Source: an uncultured Clostridia bacterium
Lineage (GTDB): Bacteria > Bacillota > Clostridia > Christensenellales > UBA1242
DNA: 51,593 nt
Assembly: GCA_944350265.1 (NCBI GenBank)
Contig: CALVOG010000010.1
Coordinates: 1-51,593, forward strand
Direction of reading: 5' to 3'
Shown: positions 8,354 through 15,313 of the stretch, piece by piece
Layout of the letters: each line of letters opens with the position of its first letter
Numbering within the stretch: the stretch's first letter is position 1
Notes under the pieces: model-generated
The model's input: only the letters and a program-made list of their open reading frames with translations
What the model was told of the DNA's origin: nothing
Database searches by the model: none
Translations under genes and position numbers: made by a program

Positions 8354-8660
8354 AAAGCGATGGTGGGAAACTTTACTACCCACCACCATAGCGGGGACTA
8401 TGGGCATAACCTCCTATTCAACCCGCTAACCAAAGTGAGCCAAAAATTCTTTTTTAACTTGTCCAGGGAAAAAAAGTTTTCTCCACGGCTCACTTACCAA
8501 AGATGTGATGTCACAAGGTGACCTCTCACATCTTACCAGTGCTGTTGTGTGGTCAAGTGCCTTGATGAACATATAGCAGGTGCGATAAACATAGGTTGAT
8601 TTGTTCTATATAACCTAGGAGTGAAGAGAAAAACTGCAACAGCACACCAAAGCGTGGCGA
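8354..8660. other. Hairpin-rich noncoding region: candidate ssDNA origin or packaging signal, or structured RNA
   Basis: There is no gene between 8354 and 8763. Four consecutive stems are visible: 8360-8366 with 8383-8389 (ATGGTGG/CCACCAT); 8433-8441 with 8487-8495 (AAGTGAGCC/GGCTCACTT, 9 bp); 8501-8508 with 8526-8533 (AGATGTGA/TCACATCT) enclosing GTCAC/GTGAC; and 8539-8547 with 8637-8645 (GTGCTGTTG/CAACAGCAC, 9 bp) enclosing hairpins at 8553-8565 and 8592-8617. The main intergenic region of filamentous phages holds a similar hairpin series that forms the packaging signal and both origins. A structured noncoding RNA is the main alternative. Confidence 0.6.
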
Positions 8661-8763
8661 ACAATCCTCCTTTTCATTAAACGTAAAAGTTTTAAATTCA
8701 TTTCGCCCGCTTACCATAAAAGTCGAAATTTAATAAAAAAAATCTATTAAAAGGAGTAACGCT

Positions 8764-9009
8764 ATGGCTAAGAAAAAGGAAATTAACGGCTGGAAGGTTG
8801 CTTGCATTGGGCTTGCCAGCGCGCTGGCAATCGGTGGCGCCGTTTGGGGTGGATTCGCAATCAATGACGCTGTGAAAGAACACCAGGCGCAACAGGAAGA
8901 ACAAGAAGAAGATAAGACGCCAACTGACGACGAGACCCAAGACGAAGTTGAAGTCGGCGGAAACGCAGTCATCACAAACTACGCCTCACTCTGTGAAGCG
9001 TATATGTAA
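8764..9009 (+). CDS. Single-TM protein, 81 aa: candidate major coat protein
   Basis: A basic N terminus (MAKKKEINGWK) is followed by one small-residue-rich helix (ACIGLASALAIGGAVWGGFA) and an acidic C-terminal half rich in Glu, Gln and Asp. AAAGGAG precedes the ATG. Size, a single Ala/Gly-rich helix and opposite charges on the two ends resemble filamentous phage coat proteins, but the charge order is reversed (basic end first) and no signal-peptidase site is evident. The gene stands alone between the structured region and a hairpin-rich spacer. It could also be a small membrane accessory protein. Confidence 0.6.
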   Translation: MAKKKEINGWKVACIGLASALAIGGAVWGGFAINDAVKEHQAQQEEQEEDKTPTDDETQDEVEVGGNAVITNYASLCEAYM

Positions 9010-9387
9010 AAAAATGCCTTAACTCACTTTTGCTAAAAAAAGAACCGCCTTCAAAGGCAGTTCGAAATTGATTCTCTTTAGATAAAGAAAAAGCGGACTC
9101 ACTCAATCCACTTTCAATATAAGTATATCAAATTTCAAAATATATGTCAAACGTATTGAGAGGAAAATATGAAGAAAGTAAAGAAAAATTAAGTAAAAGA
9201 TAGATTATAGAAAAACCGAATAAAAAAAGAAGATGAGAACATCTTCTTTGAAAGAAAGTTTATGTATAAATACAACACTTGATTACGGATTGGAAACACA
9301 AGTTTCTTTTCACCCAACTTTCACTTATATTGTAGTCTCTAAAAAAGAAGAAGTCAATAGTTTAAACAAATTTCTTAAGGAGTATAT
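9010..9387. other. Noncoding spacer with several hairpins, including a terminator
   Basis: Hairpins lie at 9042-9063 (GAAC-GCCT/AGGC-GTTC), at 9088-9116 (AAAG-GGA/TCC-CTTT) and at 9226-9249. The last is a perfect 10-bp stem AAAGAAGATG/CATCTTCTTT with loop AGAA, flanked by A and T runs, and suits a bidirectional terminator. No coding frame is convincing. The following gene may start from a promoter within 9300-9380. Confidence 0.5.
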
Positions 9388-9699
9388 ATGAAAAAAGAAA
9401 CTAAGCGCGATGAATTTAGGAAAAATAAGGTTAGCGGGCATCCTGCATACATATACAAAAAAGTCGGTCGCAAATATGAATTTATAGGTATTACGCACGC
9501 GGAAGTAACACAGGGTGTCAAAAATATAAAATTAGAACAAAGTCCAAATCCGCAAGATAAGAAGAATGCGTATATTCGACCAAAAAGCGAACAATTAAAG
9601 GAAAATAAATTTTCAAAAAAGCCCTATAAAGGCTGGGAATTTACAGAAAATGATAAGCAAAAGGTTGAAAAGGTAAAAAATAAAAAAAGAACGAAATAG
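9388..9699 (+). CDS. Basic small protein, 103 aa, unknown function
   Basis: A lysine-rich protein with an ordered core (SGHPAYIYKKVGRKYEFIGI, then NPQDKKNAYIRPK) and a lysine-rich tail ending KNKKRTK. The core reads like a small conserved domain common on mobile DNA of gut Bacillota, but I cannot assign a function. AAGGAG precedes the start. The gene is bracketed by a terminator hairpin at 9226-9249 and a short hairpin at 9698-9709 and lies apart from the operons, so it may be an independently transcribed accessory gene. Confidence 0.65.
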   Translation: MKKETKRDEFRKNKVSGHPAYIYKKVGRKYEFIGITHAEVTQGVKNIKLEQSPNPQDKKNAYIRPKSEQLKENKFSKKPYKGWEFTENDKQKVEKVKNKKRTK

Positions 9700-9826
9700 C
9701 AAGTGCTATGTTTACGAGATATCGAAACTTAATTCGCATAACTCTCAACGTTCTTCACTAGTATTATACACAAATTTTAACCCAAAAATCAATAGTTTTA
9801 TGAAAAATATTTTAATGAGGTGAAAT

Positions 9827-9904
9827 ATGTTTGGAAAAGATAAAAAGTCGGTAAAGAAAGTAAAGACTAACTCTATGAAAGTTGTGTTAAAAGGGAAAGT
9901 ATGA
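9827..9904 (+). CDS. 25-residue basic peptide coupled to the Zot-like gene
   Basis: ATG at 9827 follows GAGGTG and encodes MFGKDKKSVKKVKTNSMKVV plus five residues, ten of the 25 being Lys. Its TGA shares bases with the ATG of the Zot-like gene (ATGA at 9901-9904), which indicates coupled translation. It may be a leader peptide that drives translation of the ATPase, or a short nucleic-acid-binding peptide. A function cannot be read from the sequence. Confidence 0.5.
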   Translation: MFGKDKKSVKKVKTNSMKVVLKGKV

Positions 9905-10725
9905 TAATCCAGGCCACAGGCAAAACGCGGGCGGGTAAAACTTCACTTGTTACGGCTATGGTGATAAACGAATATATGAAGTTTCGTAATAATCAATATC
10001 AATCTTCGTGTAAATACACCAAGTATGAGAACAAAACCTATGGTATGAATTTAACTTTACCACCACAGCGCCACGTTGTTTCGGCTAACTACGATATATA
10101 TCGCAAGTTTCCAAGAATGAAAAACTATCCAATCTCTGGCTTCGAGTTTGGCGTTCCAAACAAGTTTCAAAATGTAAAAAGGCTAATTCCTTACGGCGTC
10201 TATGTTTTTGACGAGTCAAATAGATACTGGGATTCCAAAGACGCCAGAGGGCTTCCTCCGTGGGTCACACAGGTATTTGAGTGGAGCGGGCACATATACT
10301 TAACAATCTTTTTAATCACACAGCGATACATCCGCCTAAGCCCAGATATTCGAGGTATTGTCGATAAATTTATCTATGTTGAAAAATCCATCCACATTTT
10401 TAAAGTGGGCAAGCATATCGTTAAATCGGACAAGTTTATCCCAGGTAAACTCATAAAGACCGAATGGTATGGCAGAGAGTTCCAATATGAAGGTGAACTT
10501 GAAGCCTACTTAAAACATACCGAGAATATAACCGTTGGCGAGCCGTTCTACTACGCCTTCGAGGGCGACATACGAAAACATTATAACCCAACAGCATACG
10601 CCGTGAATATGGAAAACTTAGACAACGACTTCGACTATTATGACTATGATGGAATAAAAGAGCGTCCTGTTGAGTGGGACACCTGGAAGAAATTAGCCAA
10701 AGAAGAGAAAAAAGAGGAGGGATGA
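9901..10725 (+). CDS. zot: Zot/pI-like ATPase (filamentous phage assembly)
   Basis: A 274-aa P-loop ATPase. Walker A is at the very N terminus (GKTRAGKTSL, residues 7-16) and Walker B is YVFDESNRYWD at about residues 101-111. Glutamine-tipped sensor-like residues follow in FLITQRYIR. This arrangement is that of the Zot/pI assembly ATPases of inoviruses, which drive extrusion of ssDNA with coat proteins through the membrane. Unlike classical pI/Zot proteins it shows no transmembrane segment near the C terminus, which instead is acidic and lysine-rich (WKKLAKEEKKEEG). It is translationally coupled to the upstream 25-aa peptide and overlaps the next gene by 4 nt (ATGA). This is the key gene for classing the element as inovirus-like. 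Confidence 0.82.
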   Translation: MIIQATGKTRAGKTSLVTAMVINEYMKFRNNQYQSSCKYTKYENKTYGMNLTLPPQRHVVSANYDIYRKFPRMKNYPISGFEFGVPNKFQNVKRLIPYGVYVFDESNRYWDSKDARGLPPWVTQVFEWSGHIYLTIFLITQRYIRLSPDIRGIVDKFIYVEKSIHIFKVGKHIVKSDKFIPGKLIKTEWYGREFQYEGELEAYLKHTENITVGEPFYYAFEGDIRKHYNPTAYAVNMENLDNDFDYYDYDGIKERPVEWDTWKKLAKEEKKEEG

Positions 10726-11210
10726 TGAACAGCAATTTGTATGACGAATTCAGCATAACAACTGAGCATTTCTACGACGAACTCGGTAAACTCTCAGAGT
10801 GCGAGTCTTTTTTCTCTAAGAAAGAGTATAAACGCCTCAAAAATAAGATTATCACTCTTCTTTTTGACAGTTTAGATACCTTGTTTAGAAAAGAAAACAT
10901 CACAAACAAGGTCGAGCGTAACGAACTCAAAAAGGAACATAACGCGTATAAGGTCGAAAATAACGCGGGATTTAGTCAAAAGGCGAAAAGACTCTTATTG
11001 ACGCTCAAAAACGCCGTGAAACGCCCTAAAAAGGACGGTGGAACGACCGAAATACGCGTTATCGAAGCGAGCAAGCCCATAGGGCAACTCCCACCTTCAC
11101 AGCAAGAAAAAGAGGAAGAGGCAAAGCCTAGTGACGAAATGAATGCTGAGAATGAAAATGAGCAGGAAATTGAAGAAAATTCACAAGAAGAGCAAAACGG
11201 GGACGTGTGA
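10722..11210 (+). CDS. Charged helical protein, 162 aa, unknown
   Basis: The start at 10722 overlaps the Zot-like stop and has AGAGGAGGG upstream. An extended frame to 10674 would lie inside the ATPase gene and is rejected. The N-terminal 110 residues are helical and basic, and the last 50 are a low-complexity acidic tail of Glu, Asn and Gln (for example EENEQEI-type segments). It has no transmembrane segment. Coupling to the ATPase suggests it assists DNA handling or assembly in the cytoplasm. Confidence 0.7.
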   Translation: MMNSNLYDEFSITTEHFYDELGKLSECESFFSKKEYKRLKNKIITLLFDSLDTLFRKENITNKVERNELKKEHNAYKVENNAGFSQKAKRLLLTLKNAVKRPKKDGGTTEIRVIEASKPIGQLPPSQQEKEEEAKPSDEMNAENENEQEIEENSQEEQNGDV

Positions 11211-11310
11211 CGAAGTCCGCGCCCGTTTGCGCTTGTGAATTTCAATTTCCGTGTTTAGAGAATGAAGAAATCATCCTCTTATACCCGCAAAGCACTGCTT
11301 ACATTTGTTT

Positions 11311-11328
11311 ATTTGCAAAAATGCAAAT
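11311..11328. terminator. Hairpin after the Zot operon
   Basis: ATTTGCA at 11311-11317 and TGCAAAT at 11322-11328 form a 7-bp stem. It lies in a 206-bp gap between 11210 and 11417 and is followed by A-rich rather than T-rich DNA, so it may be a weak or reverse-strand terminator. Confidence 0.35.
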
Positions 11329-11416
11329 GGCAAAAATTTAGAAAAAAAATAAAAAAATTTGGAGAAAAATTATACAAAAAATTCACAAAATCGAAACAAA
11401 AATATGGAGATAAAAA

Positions 11417-11641
11417 ATGAGCGGAATGAGTCTTAAAAATCAAGTAAATTTAAATAAATACTTTTCAATATCGAATATAAACCCAGAGCGAATGAGTGCA
11501 TATGGAATTAAATTAACACCAGCAGAACTGCGAGAACGCGCGAGGCACAGTCCTCCGTTTAAATTGATTCCAACCGGCTCCTCAATGCCTGGTAAATCAC
11601 GTATGACAAAAATTTATCGATATGAAGATTTCAAAAATTAG
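11417..11641 (+). CDS. Small protein, 74 aa, possible excisionase-like DNA-binding protein
   Basis: ATG at 11417 follows TGGAGAT. The C-terminal half (PTGSSMPGKSRMTKIYRYED) is basic and ends in a pattern vaguely like the helix-wing end of small excisionases (a loop followed by YRYEDFK). The resemblance is weak and no family is assigned. It starts a cluster of small genes between the assembly genes and the TGTATATACA repeats. Confidence 0.55.
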   Translation: MSGMSLKNQVNLNKYFSISNINPERMSAYGIKLTPAELRERARHSPPFKLIPTGSSMPGKSRMTKIYRYEDFKN

Positions 11642-11725
11642 CCTGGCAAAAAGCCGGAAAATTTAGACAAAAATCAAAACCCGTCTATCTCAGCGCATTT
11701 TAGAGGGTATTAAAAGGAGTTAAAA

Positions 11726-11947
11726 ATGGATAAACACACTAAACAAGAGTATATAAACGAGGTTATAAGGCTGTGTAAAACTTTAACACAATTAAAATAT
11801 AACAGCGACGATGACCGCGCAATAAAAAGGCTAATTGCTCAAAATATTGTGGCAATAGGACAAATCGAACACGAAAAGGCGCTTCAAAAAGAAATGGAAG
11901 GAACGAGGCACAAACGTGCCTATGGAGGCAAATATGGAACCGATTAA
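11726..11947 (+). CDS. Small helical protein, 73 aa
   Basis: AAAGGAG precedes the ATG. The product is almost entirely helical and charged (EYINEVIRLCKTLTQLKYN) with no known domain. The last codons overlap the next gene's start, so it is coupled to the XRE-like protein. Confidence 0.6.
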   Translation: MDKHTKQEYINEVIRLCKTLTQLKYNSDDDRAIKRLIAQNIVAIGQIEHEKALQKEMEGTRHKRAYGGKYGTD

Positions 11948-12125
11948 GTTTAAAGACATATTGAAGGGTATTATGGACTACTATGGCTGGTCGCAGATTG
12001 AGTTTAGCGACCACTACAATCTAAGCCCAAGCCAGGTCTATCGCTGGCTCAACGGACAAGAGCCACGAGCCAGCATATATGCAAAATTTTTAAACATCTT
12101 TAACAACATCCAAGCGGAGGCGTAA
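11934..12125 (+). CDS. XRE-type helix-turn-helix protein, 63 aa
   Basis: Starting at ATG 11934 (GGAGG 8 nt upstream), the product carries a clear helix-turn-helix (WSQIEFSDHYNLSPSQVYRW) and little else. An in-frame upstream ATG at 11916 is less well placed. It overlaps the preceding gene by 14 nt and ends 1 nt before the next. It is a second candidate transcription regulator of the element and could bind the repeated palindromes at 12334-12426. Confidence 0.75.
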   Translation: MEPIKFKDILKGIMDYYGWSQIEFSDHYNLSPSQVYRWLNGQEPRASIYAKFLNIFNNIQAEA

Positions 12126-12126
12126 T

Positions 12127-12327
12127 ATGGCAATATGCTATTCAAAAACAAGTTATTTTAATGGAAAAACTCGAAAGAACATCTCAGTCCGGGTCGACGA
12201 GAATAAATACAACAAAGTATTAAAACACATCAAGGAAGTTAATAAAAAACATTCCTACAATATGCTCTCTTTTGGCGTCCTAGTCGACCAAATGATGGAT
12301 AGATACATCAAAGAAAACAATATTTGA
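12127..12327 (+). CDS. Ribbon-helix-helix-like protein, 66 aa
   Basis: The sequence KNISVRVDENKYNKVLKHI followed by a second helix (LSFGVLVDQMMDRYI) matches the strand-helix-helix layout of CopG/Arc/MetJ-type DNA-binding proteins. The start follows GGAGG overlapping the previous gene's end. The four palindromic TGTATATACA-type sites begin only 7 bp after the stop codon, so autoregulation or copy control is likely by analogy with CopG. Confidence 0.65.
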   Translation: MAICYSKTSYFNGKTRKNISVRVDENKYNKVLKHIKEVNKKHSYNMLSFGVLVDQMMDRYIKENNI

Positions 12328-12333
12328 TTTGGT

Positions 12334-12426
12334 CAAAATGTATATACAAAAACACCAGGACAAAATGTATATACAAAAATTCGAAATTTTGTATATACAA
12401 AAATGGCGCTAAAAATGTATATATAA
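12334..12426. repeat. Four iterated palindromic sites (TGTATATACA core)
   Basis: Copies start at about 12334, 12361, 12387 and 12411. The first two share CAAAATGTATATACAAAAA, the third contains the perfect palindrome TTTTGTATATACAAAA, and the fourth is degenerate (TGTATATATAA). Spacing is 24-27 bp. They may be iterons or operators for the HTH or RHH proteins encoded just upstream. Confidence 0.7.
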
Positions 12427-12616
12427 CCACAACAACTTTGAAGTCACACCAGGTGCAAGCCCTGTTCACATAACCACTTTTAATAAATTTTCAAAGAAAG
12501 AGCACCAAGTGCCATGTATTTTTTATTGAAAAACTTGACATAAAAATTGAAATATGTTTATTTTAAATTATATAATTTAATTGTATTCAGAGCAACTTTT
12601 ATGTTATATTAAATAA

Positions 12617-13474
12617 ATGAGTACATTATTAAAAATTTCGGGGAGCTATAATTCTTGTAAGGGTTCAATAAAAAAATTAATTAAAGACATAACCAATCAG
12701 ATGAATAGAAAGAATTTCTTTGCCCATAGAGAAAAAATTATAGATATGAGCGAGTTGACTTATATAGACAGTAATTTGTCTGTAATTATTTTTGGTTTTA
12801 TTAAATCAATAATTACTGCATCAAGTATATTTGCTGTTAATATATTTAAAATTTTGCCTCCCAAACATGATGCGTTAAAGCAAGTTTTGTATAAAAATAA
12901 CTTTTGCAAATTATGGAACGATGAAGCATTAGAAGATACACATAAAACTATAATAAAAATTGCTGAATATAAAAATACAACTGATTGTATTGAAAGCACG
13001 ATAAGTGATTTTTATGAACTATTTTTAAATTTAAAAATGAGTGAAAATGATATTTATAAATTTATAGCATACCTTGGAGAAGTATTTCACAATTGTTTTC
13101 AGCATGGTAATTCAAAAAGCGTGTATTTTTCTGGTCAATTTTTCCCTCAAAAGCATGAATTAGATGTAACAATATTTAACTTTGGAAAAACATTTAAACA
13201 AAACATATCCAACTTTATACAAGACGAAAAATATATATCATGGGCTTTTTTGCCTCAAACATCCACTGATAATTCTTTAGGTATGGGCATGTGCAAGTTT
13301 TTAGACCTTTTAAAAGAATATAATGCTGATATAATTATGATTTCAGATAATGAAATTTACACCATTGAAAATGGAACTACAAAAGATGAAATACATCGTG
13401 ATTTAAATTTAGGAGGAACATTATTAAACATCAAATTTAAGTTGGATGAATACAATATAATAAAAAAGTGTTGA
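12617..13474 (+). CDS. STAS + HATPase (GHKL) protein, partner-switching regulator of the cargo module
   Basis: A 285-aa protein. Residues about 40-110 read like a STAS fold (KIIDMSELTYIDSNLSVIIF). Residues about 150-260 form a histidine-kinase-type ATPase: an N box with Glu, Asn and His (YLGEVFHNCFQHGNS), strand VTIFNFG, and a G-box SLGMGMCKFLDLL. There is no dimerisation/phosphoacceptor domain, so it resembles anti-sigma-type kinases rather than sensor kinases. It is the first gene of an AT-rich three-gene set with a STAS-like and a PIN protein. No strong ribosome site is visible before ATG 12617. It likely senses or gates activity of the PIN protein by phosphorylation or ATP-dependent binding (inference). 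Confidence 0.75.
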   Translation: MSTLLKISGSYNSCKGSIKKLIKDITNQMNRKNFFAHREKIIDMSELTYIDSNLSVIIFGFIKSIITASSIFAVNIFKILPPKHDALKQVLYKNNFCKLWNDEALEDTHKTIIKIAEYKNTTDCIESTISDFYELFLNLKMSENDIYKFIAYLGEVFHNCFQHGNSKSVYFSGQFFPQKHELDVTIFNFGKTFKQNISNFIQDEKYISWAFLPQTSTDNSLGMGMCKFLDLLKEYNADIIMISDNEIYTIENGTTKDEIHRDLNLGGTLLNIKFKLDEYNIIKKC

Positions 13475-13512
13475 TTTTTTTAAAATTTGTGATATAATAT
13501 TAACAGAAAGGA

Positions 13513-13821
13513 ATGGAAATGAAAGATAAATTTACGATTAAGGTTTATGATTTTACAAAAGAAATAGCAGTTGAAAGTGCAATAGGCGAAGAGATAAATA
13601 AAAAAGTATCTAAATGCCTTAAAGAGTATAACACGGTTATACTAGATTTTATCAATGTCAAAATTGTTTTAACTGCTTTTATTAAAGCCACCATTAAATC
13701 AGTTATCGATGAATTAGGTCAAAAATGTTTTAGTGAAAGAATAAAAATTATAAATTTACCTACTTATTCAAACGATATATTGGAGAAAATCTTTAATGTC
13801 TCAGTTAAGAAAAGTTATTGA
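13513..13821 (+). CDS. STAS-like protein (DUF4325-type), 102 aa
   Basis: Pattern: N-terminal strands (FTIKVYDFTKEI), then YNTVILDFINVKIVLTAFI, where a buried Asp ends a strand, followed by a helix. This matches the small STAS-like proteins annotated as DUF4325. AAAGGA precedes the ATG. Its 3' end overlaps the PIN gene by 26 nt. In partner-switching systems a STAS protein is the substrate and antagonist of a GHKL kinase; here the kinase-like protein is the adjacent gene. Confidence 0.72.
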   Translation: MEMKDKFTIKVYDFTKEIAVESAIGEEINKKVSKCLKEYNTVILDFINVKIVLTAFIKATIKSVIDELGQKCFSERIKIINLPTYSNDILEKIFNVSVKKSY

Positions 13822-14371
13822 TGCTTTATCGTATAAAATAAGCCCTAATGATAAATTTTTTATAGATTCAAGCGTTTTCCTTCCGTTTTTAGATGCAAAT
13901 TATGACAAAGATGTAAATAGTAAAAAATTACAGCGCCAAGCTCAAATATTTTTCAAAAATGTTATGACTAAAAAAGCAAAAATTTTCATTTTGCCAGAAT
14001 TATTATCGGAATGCTATAATAGATACATACATAATATGCATGAAAAAGCAGGAGGAAAAGAAGTTATAGATTATAAAGCATACAGAAAAACAGAAGAATG
14101 TAAGCAATTCGTAGAAAGTTTTAAACTACAATTAAGTCAATTGTTAGAAGAAAAAGTAGTGGAATTTGATTCTTTTAAATTAGAAACAGAGGATATAGAG
14201 GATTTTTTCAAAATATTCAATAAGATAGACTTTAACGATTATTTATTTATGAAATATGCGAAATGTAAAGGATTAATTTTTGTAACAAACGACAAGGATT
14301 TTTCTGTTAGGTTTGATAATTTGAAATTAGTTTTATCGTTAAATAAAACTTTAATTGGTAGACCATACTAA
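13796..14371 (+). CDS. PIN-domain nuclease, candidate effector
   Basis: A 191-aa protein with the acidic residues expected of a PIN ribonuclease: Asp in FFIDSSVFLPFLD (about residue 24), Glu in LPELLSECYNR (about 65), Asp in FNDYLFMKYAK (about 145) and Asp in VTNDKDFSV (about 165). It overlaps the STAS-like gene by 26 nt, so the two are co-translated. PIN proteins of this size are usually RNases and often toxins. Its pairing with a kinase/STAS pair rather than a VapB-type antitoxin suggests it is controlled by partner switching. It is the last gene before attR. Confidence 0.75.
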   Translation: MSQLRKVIDALSYKISPNDKFFIDSSVFLPFLDANYDKDVNSKKLQRQAQIFFKNVMTKKAKIFILPELLSECYNRYIHNMHEKAGGKEVIDYKAYRKTEECKQFVESFKLQLSQLLEEKVVEFDSFKLETEDIEDFFKIFNKIDFNDYLFMKYAKCKGLIFVTNDKDFSVRFDNLKLVLSLNKTLIGRPY

Positions 14372-14816
14372 TTATACAAAAATAAGGTTAAAAGTTTTTC
14401 TCTTTTTTATGCTTTTGACCACCGGACAAATTTGTCCGGTGGTCCGGACAGAATTGTCCGTCGACAAAGAAAAAAGAAGCAAAAAAGAAAATTATAACTT
14501 TATTACTTTAAATAAAATAAATCTAAATATAAACTGAGAGAATATAATAAATACACACGCACGTGCGCACGCGTTATTTATATATATAAATTATATATAA
14601 AAGCATAAAAGAGGTATGTGGCACAAAGTGCCGAGTTTGCGCCCACCGGGCGCGCTGAACAAAGAAAAAGATTGATTATGCACGCAAAGTTTATGTTATC
14701 AACCAAACAAGTAAAGAACACATCATAAAAATTCTTAATTTTTAACGTGTCAAAAACTGTGTCAAAAACGGCTACATATACGTATTTCTCTAATGAGTAG
14801 AGATTTCCTAATCCGT
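14372..14816. other. Right-end noncoding region: tandem palindromes and hairpins
   Basis: A perfect 28-bp palindrome lies at 14417-14444 and contains CGGACAAATTTGTCCG. A near-identical 16-bp palindrome (CGGACAGAATTGTCCG) follows at 14445-14460, centres 22 bp apart. Further hairpins are GGCAC/GTGCC at 14620-14632 and GCGCCC/GGGCGC at 14639-14653, and an alternating ACGCACGTGCGC-type stretch lies near 14560-14575. A frame across the palindromes (14355-14537, ending in DKEKRSKKEN) resembles the charged linker of phage replisome organisers, so this may be a decayed 3' end of such a gene. Putative integrase arm sites close the region. Confidence 0.5.
14745..14770. repeat. Putative right integrase arm-type sites
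   Basis: GTGTCAAAAA occurs twice in tandem 13 bp apart, matching the doubled motif at 770-792 beside attL. It lies 47 bp before attR. Confidence 0.55.
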
Positions 14817-14871
14817 ATTTAGGTTCCAGTGGGCAACCGTGCAGGTTCGACTCCTGTTATCCGCACCAAAA
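14817..14871 (+). repeat. attR: right attachment site
   Basis: A perfect 55-bp copy of 609-663, representing the tRNA-Leu 3' part without its 5' half. It is preceded by unrelated sequence (ATCCGT), so it is not a functional tRNA gene. Confidence 0.92.
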
Positions 14872-15313
14872 ATTTCATTCTTCGAGCATAAATGTAAGGA
14901 TGATTGCGTTAGAGTTTTAGGCAAAAGTTGGACTTAATTATAAGGATGACTGTTAGAGTCACGGGCTAAAGTTGGGCTTAATTGTGTGGTTTGATTGCAA
15001 TAAAATGGCGTAAAACCTAAGAAAGCATTGTTTTAACCTTTTTGTCAAGCACAAAATCGCCGGCAACCAGGGTTTATATAAATTACTTTGATTAAGAATG
15101 TGACGGATATGGACTATGTTGCGAAAAATCTAGCCGTAACAAAATTATGGTTGGTCAACAGAAAAAAACGGCTAAAGATTGTTGCAAAAATCGAGCTGTA
15201 ACAAAAGATTGCGAGAAAATGCGGATTCATAACAATTTAGCGTGAAAAATCCACTCGTGGTGATATAATTAATTTGGAGTGCGTGGCAATATGGCAAAAG
15301 AAAAGGAGGGGTC
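14872..15313. other. Chromosomal noncoding region with degenerate duplications
   Basis: Two imperfect copies of a roughly 50-bp unit lie at about 14893-14937 and 14941-14983; both contain AAGGATGA(T/C)TG and AGTTGG(A/G)CTTAATT. Shorter partial repeats around GTAACAAAA follow at 15137 and 15198. I see no gene until 15314. Confidence 0.4.

Noticed and set aside
12334-12426. Short CRISPR array from repeated TGTATATACA units
   Set aside because: Repeats are too short, spacing is irregular at 24-27 bp, and the intervening bases are AT-rich and partly shared; operators or iterons explain them better.
14355-14537. Independent 60-aa gene after the PIN gene
   Set aside because: It overlaps the PIN gene end, has no ribosome site, and crosses the palindromes; at most it is a decayed gene end.
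14817-14868. Second tRNA-Leu gene
   Set aside because: Only the 3' part from the anticodon loop is present and the 5' acceptor and D arm are missing; it is the attR duplicate.
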